In this document: positions 25,525 to 34,587 of the stretch, in pieces | How the letters are laid out: each line of letters opens with the position of its first letter | Numbering within the stretch: the stretch's first letter is position 1 | DNA from: Kribbella caucasensis | Lineage (GTDB): Bacteria; Actinomycetota; Actinomycetes; Propionibacteriales; Kribbellaceae | Direction: 5' to 3' | Assembly: GCF_004361855.1 (NCBI RefSeq) | Contig: NZ_SNWQ01000005.1 | Location: 101,511-165,510 of the forward strand | Length of the DNA: 64,000 nt | The notes under the pieces: model-generated | Told to the model about the DNA's origin: nothing | Databases searched by the model: none | The model's input: only the letters and a program-made list of their open reading frames with translations | Program-made: the position numbers and the translations under genes

Positions 25525-26904
25525 CTACTCGCCGCCCGCCCCGGTCAGGGCCGCCTGCAGGTGACCGGTTTCCCGGACGCCACCCGCGAGCAGGGTGAGC
25601 AGACCGCGTACGGCGAGGGCGGGGTCGAACCCGGCCGGTCGCAGGGCCGCCTCCGCCCGGGCGAGTTCACGCTCGGCCAGAGCCGGGTCGAGCGATTGGG
25701 TGACCTCGTGGGTACCGGCCAGCAATGGCCCCACCTGGTCGGCGAAGGCCCGGAATGAATTCCAGGTGAAGTCGCTCTGATAACGGTCCGGCCGGTCCCA
25801 GGCGAGGAACAAACGCACGATTGACGGATCCTCTTTCGTGAGCAGTTCGTTCGCCCAGACGGCGTGATTCCGGCTGGTCGAGAACTTGCTTCCGTCGAGG
25901 GTGTAGAACTCGTTGACCACCAGCCCGGAAATTGGTAGTGGATTCACGCCGGCGGCGGCCCAGACGGCCTGCCAGTAGATTGCATACCAATACGCGTTGT
26001 CGAGTCCGAGGAAGTGCCACAGACTGCCGACCCGGCCGAGCGCGGCCCGGTAGCCGGGCAGGTCCGAGGCCGCCGGATCGACCGCCTTGGCGATGTTGTA
26101 GAGATCGGTCAGCGCGACCTCCGTGTACGGACCGATCCGCAGGCCCTCGAGTGCGTGGTCGCCCTCGATACCCCAGTTGGTCGGGTAGGCAAGTGCGATC
26201 TCGGGCAGGTCGGCGTCGAGTTGGCGCCCGATCAGGTCCCGGACCGCGGGTGGGAACTGCGCCCGCAACCAGGCGGCCGTCATCGCGTCGCGGTGATCTT
26301 CCATCCGCAGTACAGGCACGGTGGCCTGGAACGGACGGGGTTCGCCGCCGCAGCGACCGCAGACCGGATCGACCATGGTGTCGACCTGGGTGAAGCTGCC
26401 GCATTGCTCGCACGCACCACCGGCGGCCGGAGCATGGCACGTCCCGCACAACCCGGTCAGGTAGGACTCGTGCAGGGTGCGGCGGCAATCCGCGCAGGCG
26501 TGCAGGGTGACCTCGCGCATCGGGGCGACGCCGCTGGCGACCAGGTGGTTCATCAGCTCGCGGATGATCGGGGCATGGTCATCGGCGAGTGGATCGCTGA
26601 ACCGGTCGTACCCGATCCGCGCTTGCTGGTAGGTGTCCTGGATGTCGGCGCGGAAGTCGGACATCATCACGCCGACCTCGACACCCTCGCGTTCGGCCCG
26701 AGTCAGCACGTAGTTCTGGTGGGCGTCCAGGCCGGTGGTGACGACGACGCGTTCGCCCCGGGCTCGCGCAGCCCGGGCGGCGACGTCGGCTGCGAGATAC
26801 GGGCCGGACAGGTGCCCGACGTGCAGCGGACCGTTCGCCGTCGGCTGCGGATAGGTGAAAACGGTGACGGTTTCGGCGGCTGGGTTCGTGACCGGATCAG
26901 TCAT
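25525..26904 (-). CDS. Methionyl-tRNA-synthetase-like ligase domain (hydrazine synthetase, MetRS part)
   Basis: 459 aa. Class I synthetase catalytic core with a HIGH motif as HVGH (28-31), four Cys pairs of zinc knuckles (137/140, 153/156, 165/168, 182/185), WGIEGD, and a KMSKS variant KFSTS (340-344). The anticodon-binding domain is short and there is no C-terminal EMAP domain, so it is not housekeeping MetG. In Spb40-type hydrazine synthetases a domain like this forms the ester between N6-hydroxylysine and glycine. Here it is a separate protein whose start overlaps the cupin stop by 8 nt (ATGACTGA). The function is strongly suggested by context, not proven. Confidence 0.87.
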   Translation of the reverse strand: MTDPVTNPAAETVTVFTYPQPTANGPLHVGHLSGPYLAADVAARAARARGERVVVTTGLDAHQNYVLTRAEREGVEVGVMMSDFRADIQDTYQQARIGYDRFSDPLADDHAPIIRELMNHLVASGVAPMREVTLHACADCRRTLHESYLTGLCGTCHAPAAGGACEQCGSFTQVDTMVDPVCGRCGGEPRPFQATVPVLRMEDHRDAMTAAWLRAQFPPAVRDLIGRQLDADLPEIALAYPTNWGIEGDHALEGLRIGPYTEVALTDLYNIAKAVDPAASDLPGYRAALGRVGSLWHFLGLDNAYWYAIYWQAVWAAAGVNPLPISGLVVNEFYTLDGSKFSTSRNHAVWANELLTKEDPSIVRLFLAWDRPDRYQSDFTWNSFRAFADQVGPLLAGTHEVTQSLDPALAERELARAEAALRPAGFDPALAVRGLLTLLAGGVRETGHLQAALTGAGGE

Positions 26905-27301
26905 GGCCGGCCGCCGCGGTAGCTACCTGCCTCTCGGCCGCGGCCAGTGCCGCGGCCGCCGCCTCGGCAGCTTCGGGGTACCAGTAGGCGCTGAAGACGG
27001 TCAGTACTTCGTCCTCGGAGCGGTTCTGGACGACATGGGCTTCCTTGCTGTCCAGCAGGAACGCGTTGCCGTGCCGGATCTCCTGGACGGAGTCGCCGAT
27101 CAGCACGTGGGCGGTGCCCGCGACGACGATCGACAGTTCCAGCTCCGGGTGCTGGTCGACCGGGCTCTGGTCACCCGGTGGGATGGAGTACCACATGGCT
27201 TGGAACGGCAGGTTCGCGCCGAGGCCGTACTGCTCCCAGCGGACCACTCGGAGATCGTTCACATAAAGGCTTTCGCCGGTGTCTAAGTCGAATGTACGCA
27301 T
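26897..27301 (-). CDS. Cupin protein (hydrazine synthetase, cupin part)
   Basis: 134-aa single cupin. Motif 1 is modified, QHPELELSIVVAG, giving H51 with E53/E55 instead of HxH; motif 2 GNAFLLDSKEAHVVQN supplies H89. In Spb40-type hydrazine synthetases the cupin domain binds a metal and performs the N-N rearrangement of the lysine-glycine ester. The C-terminal Ala-rich helix (about residues 110-134) looks like the linker that would join it to the MetRS domain, but a TGA ends it and the next gene starts in another frame. First gene of the operon; GGAGGG lies 9 bases upstream. Confidence 0.83.
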   Translation of the reverse strand: MRTFDLDTGESLYVNDLRVVRWEQYGLGANLPFQAMWYSIPPGDQSPVDQHPELELSIVVAGTAHVLIGDSVQEIRHGNAFLLDSKEAHVVQNRSEDEVLTVFSAYWYPEAAEAAAAALAAAERQVATAAAGHD

Positions 27302-27669
27302 GCTTCACTACCCTCCGTAGCCGACGCAGGGCGCGGCTCGAGAAGTTTCGGCAAAACAAATGAAGGTACGGAACAGACGCTTTTGCTTCAGCCTTGGATC
27401 ATCACCCGCGACGCCGCGGCGAATGCCCAGCGCACAGCGATCGATGCCGCTGTGGCGGGTGAAAGTCCGGCGACCCCCCAGTCTCCGTGACCGGAAATAT
27501 AGGGAAGGTCACGCTCGGAGTAAAGGGGAATACGCAATGAAATCCAGAAACCCCGTAACCGCACAGGAAATTATTCGTTAGTGCAGCGATTTGGCTGCGC
27601 ACGGTCCTGGCCCGGCCACGGATCGCAACCGGTCCAGACAGCTATCCGGGTCTTGAGCGCTCAGCGGTG
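27302..27669. other. Long unusual spacer with hairpins and a possible 14-aa leader peptide
   Basis: 368 bases between the cupin operon and the DUF4439 gene, less GC-rich than its surroundings. Hairpins: CACAGC/GCTGTG (27433-27438, 27449-27454) and CTCCGTGACC (27483-27492) with GGTCAC plus GGAG (27507-27520, one bulge). On the plus strand AAAGGGG is followed by a 14-codon frame at 27537-27581 (MKSRNPVTAQEIIR) with rare AT-rich codons, but no gene follows on that strand. On the minus strand this is the upstream region of the cupin operon and must contain its promoter. No known RNA family is matched with confidence. Confidence 0.4.
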
Positions 27670-28080
27670 TCAGACCTGGCCCGGCCAGCTGGCCGGCGTA
27701 CCGCCCCAGCTGAGCTGGTCACGCGCGGTGGCGATCAGCGCCTGGACGGCGAAAGCGCGCACCTTGTCCTGCTCGGCCGCCTCGACCAGATCGCCATAGA
27801 CGGCTCCCAGCCGGCGCTCGATCCCGAGGATCAACGCGCTCGCGGTCGCCGCGTTCGTCACGGCCTGTGGCAGGTCGTACGCCGCTTCGGCCGCCGCCGG
27901 AGTCTGGCCGGCCTCGACCAGGTACGCCGCCAGTTGATCCCGGCGTTTGCGGTGCTGTTCGTACAACGTCGTAGCCGTCCGGAATCGCGCACCGCTGAGT
28001 TTTCCGCCCGCCACGCCAACGCCGTACAAAGCAGCGTGTTCGCCGGAAATCGCCGCTTGGAGCGCGTCCGTCTCGCTCAT
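27670..28080 (-). CDS. DUF4439 ferritin-like protein
   Basis: 136 aa from the ATG at 28080. All-helical: TDALQAAISGEHAALYGVGVAGG, RFRTATTLYEQHRKRRDQL and AAEAAYDLP with conserved Glu/His as in ferritin-like DUF4439 proteins, which accompany rimP in many actinobacteria. Its start overlaps the stop of the lipoprotein gene by ATGA. The role is uncharacterised. Confidence 0.85.
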   Translation of the reverse strand: MSETDALQAAISGEHAALYGVGVAGGKLSGARFRTATTLYEQHRKRRDQLAAYLVEAGQTPAAAEAAYDLPQAVTNAATASALILGIERRLGAVYGDLVEAAEQDKVRAFAVQALIATARDQLSWGGTPASWPGQV

Positions 28081-28628
28081 TGGGCTGCCTTCTTCTTGAC
28101 CACCAGGGTGGCGGCGAGCTGGCTCTCGCTGGCGGCCAGCATGGCCAGCAGGCGCGCGGGCTCGCCGGTCAGCTTGGTGGCGGCGGTGGCGTGGGCCACG
28201 GAGAGCTTCTGCTCGCGGCCCATCAGCTCGGCCAGGGCGGCCGCGGCGGTCTTCGGCAGCGCCGGGGGCTTGACCGGCTGCGGCGTCTCGAACCCACCGA
28301 CCTCCGTCAGCTTCGCGAGGTGGGCGGCCCGGCACTTCATCGCCGTCGTGAGCTGGGTGCGCAGCGCCGGGTAGGTCTTGCTCACGCTGCCGTACCGCTG
28401 GGCGATCTGCACCACTTGCGCCGCCGCCGTCGTCAACGCGGCGACCACTGCCGGATCAGTGCTCGGCGTCGGCGACTCCACCGACCCGTCCGGCCCGGCA
28501 CTGGCCCCCGGCGTACCGGCGGTCTGAGCGGGCGCGTCGTCGCAGCCGGCCACCAATACGACCCCAGCGGCGAGGGCAGCGGACTGTAGCGCGACACGGC
28601 GCGACAATAGGAGTGGAGCGTTGAGCAC
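28077..28628 (-). CDS. Tat-type lipoprotein, function unknown
   Basis: 183 aa from a GTG at 28628 (a slightly longer frame exists). The N-terminus LLLSRRVALQSAALAAGVVLVAGC carries a twin-arginine pair and a lipobox ending at Cys29. The mature part begins with an Ala/Gly/Ser linker and continues as amphipathic helices rich in Ala. Coupled by ATGA to the DUF4439 gene; the two probably act together at the cell surface. Divergent from rimP. Confidence 0.75.
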   Translation of the reverse strand: MLNAPLLLSRRVALQSAALAAGVVLVAGCDDAPAQTAGTPGASAGPDGSVESPTPSTDPAVVAALTTAAAQVVQIAQRYGSVSKTYPALRTQLTTAMKCRAAHLAKLTEVGGFETPQPVKPPALPKTAAAALAELMGREQKLSVAHATAATKLTGEPARLLAMLAASESQLAATLVVKKKAAQ

Positions 28629-28759
28629 GGCCGAAACCCTATCCCGCCCCACCCGCTCCCGGGATCGCCGCGGTCGGCCGGATATGGTGGGCTACTGCCC
28701 TCGGCCGGACCGCCGAGTGCAACAACGGGTGCACAACTGGAGAGAGAGGCAGGTCTACC

Positions 28760-29275
28760 GTGAGCCGAAAGACCGACCACACGGACCCCACGAGCCTCGA
28801 GAACTTCCTGCGGCCGATCGTCGAGCAGTTCGGCTGCGACCTGGAGGCCGCCGACGTCACGCCGGCCGGCCGGCGCCGGTTGCTGCGTGTCCTGGTGGAC
28901 CGCGACGGCGGGATCAGCCTGGACGACGTCGCCGACGTGACCCGCGCCATTTCCAAGGCGCTGGACGTCGAGGACATCATGGGCGGCGGCGCCTACACGC
29001 TGGAGGTCTCCAGCCCCGGAGTGGACCGGCCGCTCACCCTGCCCCGGCACTGGCGCCGCAACCGCACCCGCCTGGTCGCGGTCACGCTGGCCGACGGCGA
29101 GAAGCTGACCGGCCGGATCAAGACGGCCTCGGACGACGCCGCCGAGCTGGACGTGGACGGAGCGCCGCGCACGGTCGGGTACGCCGACGTGGCCAAGGCC
29201 AAGGTCCAGATCGAGTTCAACCGGGTTGCCGGCAACGACGAACCTGCCGCTGACGGCACGGTGGAGGAGAACTGA
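28760..29275 (+). CDS. rimP: Ribosome maturation factor RimP
   Basis: 171-aa 30S maturation factor. N-terminal domain: [41 protein letters not shown]; then [20 protein letters not shown] and an Sm-like C-terminal domain. GTG start downstream of a purine-rich GAGAGAGAGG. The stop shares a base with the nusA ATG. It heads the conserved rimP-nusA-ylxR-infB run. Confidence 0.95.
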   Translation: MSRKTDHTDPTSLENFLRPIVEQFGCDLEAADVTPAGRRRLLRVLVDRDGGISLDDVADVTRAISKALDVEDIMGGGAYTLEVSSPGVDRPLTLPRHWRRNRTRLVAVTLADGEKLTGRIKTASDDAAELDVDGAPRTVGYADVAKAKVQIEFNRVAGNDEPAADGTVEEN

Positions 29276-30267
29276 TGGACATCGACATGGCCGTGCTGCG
29301 GTCGCTGGAGCGGGAGAAGGACATCGCCTTCGAGGTGGTGGTCGAGGCGATCGAGCAGGCGCTGCTGGTCGCCTACCACCGGACCGAGGGTGCCCAGCAG
29401 CACGCCCGGGCCGAGCTGGACCGCAAGACCGGGCACGTGACCGTCTTCGCCCGCGAGTTCGGACCGGACGGCACCCTGCTCCGCGAGTACGACGACACCC
29501 CGGCCGACTTCGGCCGGATCGCCGCCACCACCGCCAAGCAGGTGATCCTGCAGCGGCTCCGCGACGCCGAGGACGAGGTCCGGTACGGCGAGTTCTCCGG
29601 CAAGGAGGGCGACATCGTCTCGGGCATCGTCCAGCAGGGCCGCGACCCGCGCTCGGTGATGGTGGACCTGGGCAAGATCGAGGCCGTGCTGCCGGCGCCG
29701 GAACAGGTGCCGGGGGAGAAGTACGAGCACGGCTCCCGGCTCCGGGTCTACGTGGTCGGCGTCCGGAAGGGTTTCAAGGGCCCGCAGATCACCGTGTCCC
29801 GGACGCACCCGAACCTGGTGAAGAAGCTGTTCGCGCTGGAGGTCCCGGAGATCGCCGACGGCACCGTCGAGATCACCGCGATCGCCCGCGAGGCGGGGCA
29901 CCGGACCAAGATCGCGGTCCGGACGCTGAACCCGTCGGTGAACGGCAAGGGCGCCTGTATCGGTCCGATGGGCCAGCGGGTGCGCAACATCATGCACGAG
30001 CTGCATGGCGAGAAGATCGACATCATCGACCACAGCGACGACCCGGCGACGTTCGTCGGGAATGCGCTGTCGCCCGCGCAGGTTTCCTCCGTAGAGGTGG
30101 TCGACGCCGCCGCACGCGCCGCGCGGGTCGTGGTACCCGACTACCAGCTGTCACTGGCGATCGGCAAAGAAGGGCAGAACGCCCGGCTGGCCGCCCGGCT
30201 CACCGGCTGGCGGATCGACATCCGGCCGGATACCGATGTGACTCGTGGAGACGAGAAGGTAGACTGA
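29275..30267 (+). CDS. nusA: Transcription termination/antitermination factor NusA
   Basis: 330 aa: N-terminal RNAP-binding domain ([19 protein letters not shown]), S1 domain ([22 protein letters not shown]), KH1 ([22 protein letters not shown]) and KH2 ([23 protein letters not shown]). It lacks the C-terminal acidic repeats of E. coli NusA, as is normal for actinobacteria. The ATG overlaps rimP by one base. Confidence 0.96.
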   Translation: MDIDMAVLRSLEREKDIAFEVVVEAIEQALLVAYHRTEGAQQHARAELDRKTGHVTVFAREFGPDGTLLREYDDTPADFGRIAATTAKQVILQRLRDAEDEVRYGEFSGKEGDIVSGIVQQGRDPRSVMVDLGKIEAVLPAPEQVPGEKYEHGSRLRVYVVGVRKGFKGPQITVSRTHPNLVKKLFALEVPEIADGTVEITAIAREAGHRTKIAVRTLNPSVNGKGACIGPMGQRVRNIMHELHGEKIDIIDHSDDPATFVGNALSPAQVSSVEVVDAAARAARVVVPDYQLSLAIGKEGQNARLAARLTGWRIDIRPDTDVTRGDEKVD

Positions 30268-30318
30268 TCTCTCGGTCGGTCGACTGAGTCGCAACCACAC
30301 CCTGAGGATCACCTGACA

Positions 30319-30723
30319 GTGACGGTGGACGCGCGCCCCGGGAAGGTCCGGGAGCGTACCTGCATAGGGTGCCGGAAGCGGGACAGTCCGTCCGGCTTGC
30401 TGCGGATGACGGTTTCCGAGAGGCAGGTCCTCCCGGATCCCGAGCATCGGGCACCCGGCCGTGGGGCGCATCTGCACCCGGTGACCGAGTGTCTCGACCT
30501 CGCCGAGCGGCGCAAGGCGTTCCCACGGGCCTTCAAGGTCCAGGGGCCGCTCGATGCGGCCGCCGTGCGGAACTGGATCGAAGGATCCGGGGCCGAGCAG
30601 CGCAGCAGTGCAATTGGTAAGGAAAGTGCGGCCACCCGGCCGCCCGCAGCGGTCGAAGGATCGTCGCGACGACATGAAGGCGGGTCATCGACTCATGACC
30701 ACTCGATGAGTGTCGAACGATGA
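30319..30723 (+). CDS. ylxR: YlxR (DUF448) RNA-binding protein
   Basis: 134 aa. The family core is RERTCIGCRKRDSPSGLLRM, GRGAHLHPVTECLDLAERR and FPRAFKV. YlxR is a nucleoid/RNase-P-associated regulator in other bacteria. GTG start 51 bases after nusA. The C-terminal 50 residues are polar, Ser/His-rich and not conserved, so the end may be disordered. Followed at once by infB. Confidence 0.92.
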   Translation: MTVDARPGKVRERTCIGCRKRDSPSGLLRMTVSERQVLPDPEHRAPGRGAHLHPVTECLDLAERRKAFPRAFKVQGPLDAAAVRNWIEGSGAEQRSSAIGKESAATRPPAAVEGSSRRHEGGSSTHDHSMSVER

Positions 30724-30789
30724 GTGCAATGCGATGAGCATGTACGTCAACTAACGGTCCGCGCCCAGGCTCGGACCAGAGGGAGAGTA

Positions 30790-33700
30790 GTGGCAAAGGT
30801 CCGGGTCTACGAGCTCGCGAAAGAGCTCGGAGTTACCAGCAAGGTCGTACTGACCAGGCTGAACGACATGGGAGAGTTCGTCCGATCGGCGTCCTCGACG
30901 ATCGAGGCACCCGTAGTCCGTAGGTTGGCGGAAGAGTTCGAGAAGAACCCGCCGAAGAAGCGCGCGGCCAAGAAGGCCGCCGCAAGTACCTCCGCTGCGC
31001 CGCAGGCGACCGCACCGGTCACCCCGGCGGAGCCCGCCGTGCGGAAGGCTCCTGCCCCCGCAGCTCCGGCCGAGCGCCCAGCTCCGGCCGAGCGCCCCGC
31101 TCCTGCCGTCGAAGCGCCGGCCGCCCGGGCCGAGTCGCCTGCCCCGCGGGCCGAGGCGCCCGTCGAGGCGCCGGCCGCTCCGAGCGGCCCCGCTGTCTCG
31201 GTGCCTGACACCGCCGGGGAAACGCCCGCGCGTGGCACCGGTTCGGCACCGTCCGGCGGCGCCCGTCCGGGCCCGCGGCCTGGTCCCAAGCCCGGCCCGC
31301 GCACGGAGACCCCCGCTCCGGCTCGTCCGGGCGACTCTGCCGGTTCCGGCACTGTCGCTCAGCCGGCGTTCGAGGCTCCGGCCGCTCGCGCCGACTCGGT
31401 GGAAGCTCCGGCCGCCAAGGCCACGCCGGCGCCCGCCAAGCCGGGTGCTACCCCGGCACAGCAGCGTCCCGCGGCAGATGGTCCGGCCAGGCCGGCGCCG
31501 CGTCCCGGCGCACCGGGTGGGTCCGCGCGGCCGGGCAGCAGCCCGCGTCCGGGTGCGCCCCGTCCGGGTGGTGGCCAGCGTCCGGGTGGTTCCGGTGATT
31601 CGCGGTCCGGGGGTCCCCGTCCGGGCGCCCCGCGTCCGGGTAACAACCCGTTCAGCTCCACTCAGGGCATGCAGCGCGGTGGCGCGCGCCCGGGTCCGGG
31701 CTCGTCCGCTCCGGCGGGCGCCAGCCCGTCCGGGATGTCGCCGCGGCCGCCGCAGGCCCGTGGCGGTGAGCGTTCCGACCGGCCGCGTCAGGGCGGCGTG
31801 CCCGGCGCGCCGCGGCCGAACCCGGCGATGATGCCGAAGTCCTCGGCCGGCACGTTCACCGGTCGTCCGTCCGGCCCCGGCGGTGGCGCCGGTGGTGGCG
31901 GAGGCGGCGGTGGCCGCGGTCGTCCAGGTGGCGGCGGTGGTACGGGTGGACCGGGTGCCGGTCCGCGCGGTGGTGGCGGAGGCGGCGGTGGCGGTTTCCG
32001 TCCCGGTGGCGCCGGTGGTGGCCCGAGCGGCCCTCCCGGTGGTGGCGGTGGCGGTCGTCCAGGTCCGGGCAACCGGGGCCGTGGTGGCACCCAGGGTGCT
32101 TTCGGTCGTCCGGGTGGCCCGGCTCGCCGTGGCCGCAAGTCGAAGCGGGCCAAGCGCCAGGAATTCGACAACATGCAGGCTCCGGCCGTCGGCGGCGTAC
32201 GGGTCAAGCACGGTAACGGCGAGGTCGTCCGGCTGGCTCGCGGCGCGTCCCTGACGGACTTCGCCGAGAAGGTCGGCGCGGATCCGGCGTCGCTGGTGCA
32301 GGTGCTGTTCCACCTGGGCGAGATGGTCACCGCGACCCAGTCGGTGAACGAGGAGACCTTGCAGCTGCTCGCCACCGAGCTGGAGTACGACGTCCAGATC
32401 GTGTCCCCGGAGGACGAGGACCGCGAGCTGCTGCAGTCGTTCGACATCGACTTCGGGTCGGACGAGGGCGGCGAGGGCGACCTGGTCAAGCGGCCGCCGG
32501 TGGTGACCGTGATGGGTCACGTCGACCACGGTAAGACGAAGCTGCTGGACGCGGTCCGGGAAGCCAACGTCGTGGCCAAGGAAGCCGGTGGCATCACCCA
32601 GCACATCGGTGCGTACCAAGTGACCACCGAGGTGGACGGCGAGCAGCGGGCCATCACCTTCGTCGACACCCCGGGTCACGAGGCGTTCACCGCCATGCGG
32701 GCCCGTGGTGCGCAGGCCACCGACATCGTCATCCTGGTGGTCGCGGCCGACGACGGCGTGATGCCGCAGACGATCGAGGCGCTGAACCACGCCCGGGCGG
32801 CGAACGTCCCGATCGTGGTCGCGGTGAACAAGATCGACGTGCCGAGCGCGGACCCGGCCAAGGTGCGCGGTCAGCTGACCGAGTACGGCCTGGTGCCGGA
32901 GGAGTACGGCGGCGACACGATGTTCGTCGACGTCTCGGCGAAGTCCCGGATCAACATCGACGGGCTGCTCGAGGGCGTCGTACTGACCGCGGACGCGGCA
33001 CTCGACCTGCGGGCCAACCCGAACATGCCGGCCCAGGGCATCGCGATCGAGGCGAACCTGGACAAGGGCCGTGGTCCGGTGGCGACCGTGCTGGTGCAGC
33101 GCGGCACGCTGCGGGTCGGCGACTCGATGGTGGCGGGACCGGCGTACGGCCGGGTCCGGGCCATGCTCGACGAGCACGGCGACGCTGTCGAAGAGGCGAC
33201 CCCGTCGCGTCCGGTGCTGGTCCTCGGTCTGACCGCGGTACCGGGAGCGGGCGACAAGTTCCTGGTGGTCGACGACGACCGGATGGCCCGGCAGATCGCC
33301 GAGAAGCGGGAAGCCCGCGCTCGTGCGGCGGCCAACGCCAAGCGGCGCGCGCGCCGGACCCTCGAGGACTTCATGGCCTCGATGGAGAAGGGCGAGACCC
33401 AGGAACTGCTGCTCATCCTCAAGGGCGACGTGTCCGGTTCGGTCGAGGCGCTGGAAGACGCGCTGGTCCGGATCGAGGTCGGCGACGAGGTCAACCTCCG
33501 GGTCATCGACCGTGGTGTCGGTGCGATCAACGAGAACGACGTCAACCTGGCCATCGCGTCGAACGCCGTCATCATCGGCTTCAACGTGCGGCCGGCGGGC
33601 AAGGCCGGTGACCTGGCCGAGCGCGAGGGCGTGGATGTCCGGTACTACTCGGTCATCTACTCGGCGATCGACGACATCGAGGCGGCCCTGAAGGGCATGC

Positions 33701-34014
33701 TCAAGCCGATCTACGAAGAGGTCACGCTGGGCCAGGCGGAGATCCGGGAGATCTTCAAGTCCTCGAAGGTCGGCAACATCGCCGGTTGCTGGGTGACCAG
33801 TGGCCTGATCCGCCGCAACGCCAAGGTCCGGTTGATCCGGGACGGTGCGGTGGTGGTGGACAACACCGAGTTGTCGTCGCTGAAGAGGTTCAAGGACGAC
33901 GCGTCCGAGGTCCGCGAGGGCTTCGAGTGTGGTCTGACCCTCAACGGCTACAACGACATCAAGATCGGCGACGTCGTCGAGGCGTTCGAGTTGCGCGAGA
34001 AGCCGCGCAGCTGA
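30790..34014 (+). CDS. infB: Translation initiation factor IF-2
   Basis: 1074 aa from the GTG at 30790 ([15 protein letters not shown]). An IF2-N module is followed by a very long disordered region: Ala/Pro-rich to about residue 340, then Gly-runs at about 365-450. G domain from about residue 570: [12 protein letters not shown] (576-583), [17 protein letters not shown] (680-683). Domains II, III and IV complete the C-terminus. The IF-2 N-terminus is variable in length across actinobacteria; this one is at the long end. Initiates translation by delivering fMet-tRNA to the 30S subunit. Confidence 0.96.
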   Translation: MAKVRVYELAKELGVTSKVVLTRLNDMGEFVRSASSTIEAPVVRRLAEEFEKNPPKKRAAKKAAASTSAAPQATAPVTPAEPAVRKAPAPAAPAERPAPAERPAPAVEAPAARAESPAPRAEAPVEAPAAPSGPAVSVPDTAGETPARGTGSAPSGGARPGPRPGPKPGPRTETPAPARPGDSAGSGTVAQPAFEAPAARADSVEAPAAKATPAPAKPGATPAQQRPAADGPARPAPRPGAPGGSARPGSSPRPGAPRPGGGQRPGGSGDSRSGGPRPGAPRPGNNPFSSTQGMQRGGARPGPGSSAPAGASPSGMSPRPPQARGGERSDRPRQGGVPGAPRPNPAMMPKSSAGTFTGRPSGPGGGAGGGGGGGGRGRPGGGGGTGGPGAGPRGGGGGGGGGFRPGGAGGGPSGPPGGGGGGRPGPGNRGRGGTQGAFGRPGGPARRGRKSKRAKRQEFDNMQAPAVGGVRVKHGNGEVVRLARGASLTDFAEKVGADPASLVQVLFHLGEMVTATQSVNEETLQLLATELEYDVQIVSPEDEDRELLQSFDIDFGSDEGGEGDLVKRPPVVTVMGHVDHGKTKLLDAVREANVVAKEAGGITQHIGAYQVTTEVDGEQRAITFVDTPGHEAFTAMRARGAQATDIVILVVAADDGVMPQTIEALNHARAANVPIVVAVNKIDVPSADPAKVRGQLTEYGLVPEEYGGDTMFVDVSAKSRINIDGLLEGVVLTADAALDLRANPNMPAQGIAIEANLDKGRGPVATVLVQRGTLRVGDSMVAGPAYGRVRAMLDEHGDAVEEATPSRPVLVLGLTAVPGAGDKFLVVDDDRMARQIAEKREARARAAANAKRRARRTLEDFMASMEKGETQELLLILKGDVSGSVEALEDALVRIEVGDEVNLRVIDRGVGAINENDVNLAIASNAVIIGFNVRPAGKAGDLAEREGVDVRYYSVIYSAIDDIEAALKGMLKPIYEEVTLGQAEIREIFKSSKVGNIAGCWVTSGLIRRNAKVRLIRDGAVVVDNTELSSLKRFKDDASEVREGFECGLTLNGYNDIKIGDVVEAFELREKPRS

Positions 34015-34026
34015 TCGGCGCCTCAG

Positions 34027-34114
34027 GCCGGTGAGTGGGACACCTGCTCACCGGCGTACGGCACGCGGAGTAACGTCCGGAGTGGCGGAGCTGAACCGTC
34101 ACTCCGGACGTTAC
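34027..34114. terminator. Two consecutive hairpins between infB and rbfA
   Basis: First hairpin: GCCGGTGAG (34027-34035) with its complement (34047-34055), 11-nt loop, 13 bases after infB. Second: a perfect 15-bp repeat GTAACGTCCGGAGTG (34070-34084) with its complement (34100-34114), 15-nt loop, ending 35 bases before rbfA. The pair could terminate or attenuate the infB transcript, or act as an RNase processing site. Confidence 0.65.
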
Positions 34115-34149
34115 GCATGAAGAGGCAAGGAACGAGGGAGTGAGCCCGG

Positions 34150-34587
34150 ATGGGTGAAGCAAGGGCGAAGCAGCTGGCCGACCGGATCCAGGTCCTGGTC
34201 GCGGAACTGCTGGAGCGCCGGGTCAAGGATCCGCGGCTGGGCTTCGTCACGGTGACCGACGCCCGGCTGACCGGTGATCTGCGCGAGGCCAGCGTCTTCT
34301 ACACGGTGTACGGCGACGAGCAGTCCCGCGCGTCCACGGCGGCGGCGCTGGAGTCGGCCCGCGGACTGATCCGCAGCGAGGTCGGCAAGGCGCTCGGCCT
34401 GCGGCACAGCCCGAGTGTGGCGTTCTTCCTGGACGCCGTCCCGGAGACCGCCGGCCACATCGAGGACCTGCTGACCAAGGCCCGGCAGGCCGACGCGGAG
34501 GTCGCCAAGACCGCCGCCGGCGCCAAACCGGCCGGCGAGGCCGACCCGTACAAGCACCGCGAGGACGATGACCCCGACGACGAGTAA
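34150..34587 (+). CDS. rbfA: Ribosome-binding factor A
   Basis: 145-aa KH-like 30S assembly factor: ARAKQLADRIQVLVAELLERRVKDPRLGFVTVTDARLTGDL and GLRHSPSVAFFLDAVPETAGHIEDLL, followed by a short charged tail. Its last 20 bases overlap the predicted truB start in another frame. Confidence 0.95.
   Translation: MGEARAKQLADRIQVLVAELLERRVKDPRLGFVTVTDARLTGDLREASVFYTVYGDEQSRASTAAALESARGLIRSEVGKALGLRHSPSVAFFLDAVPETAGHIEDLLTKARQADAEVAKTAAGAKPAGEADPYKHREDDDPDDE

Noticed and set aside
25525..26904. Housekeeping methionyl-tRNA synthetase
   Set aside because: Too short, degenerate KMSKS (KFSTS), truncated anticodon domain, and located in a biosynthetic operon next to a cupin.
27452..27520. Possible cobalamin-type riboswitch (GGTGAAAGTCC string)
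   Set aside because: Only one short core element fits; the B12 box and paired helices are not found, and no gene follows on that strand.
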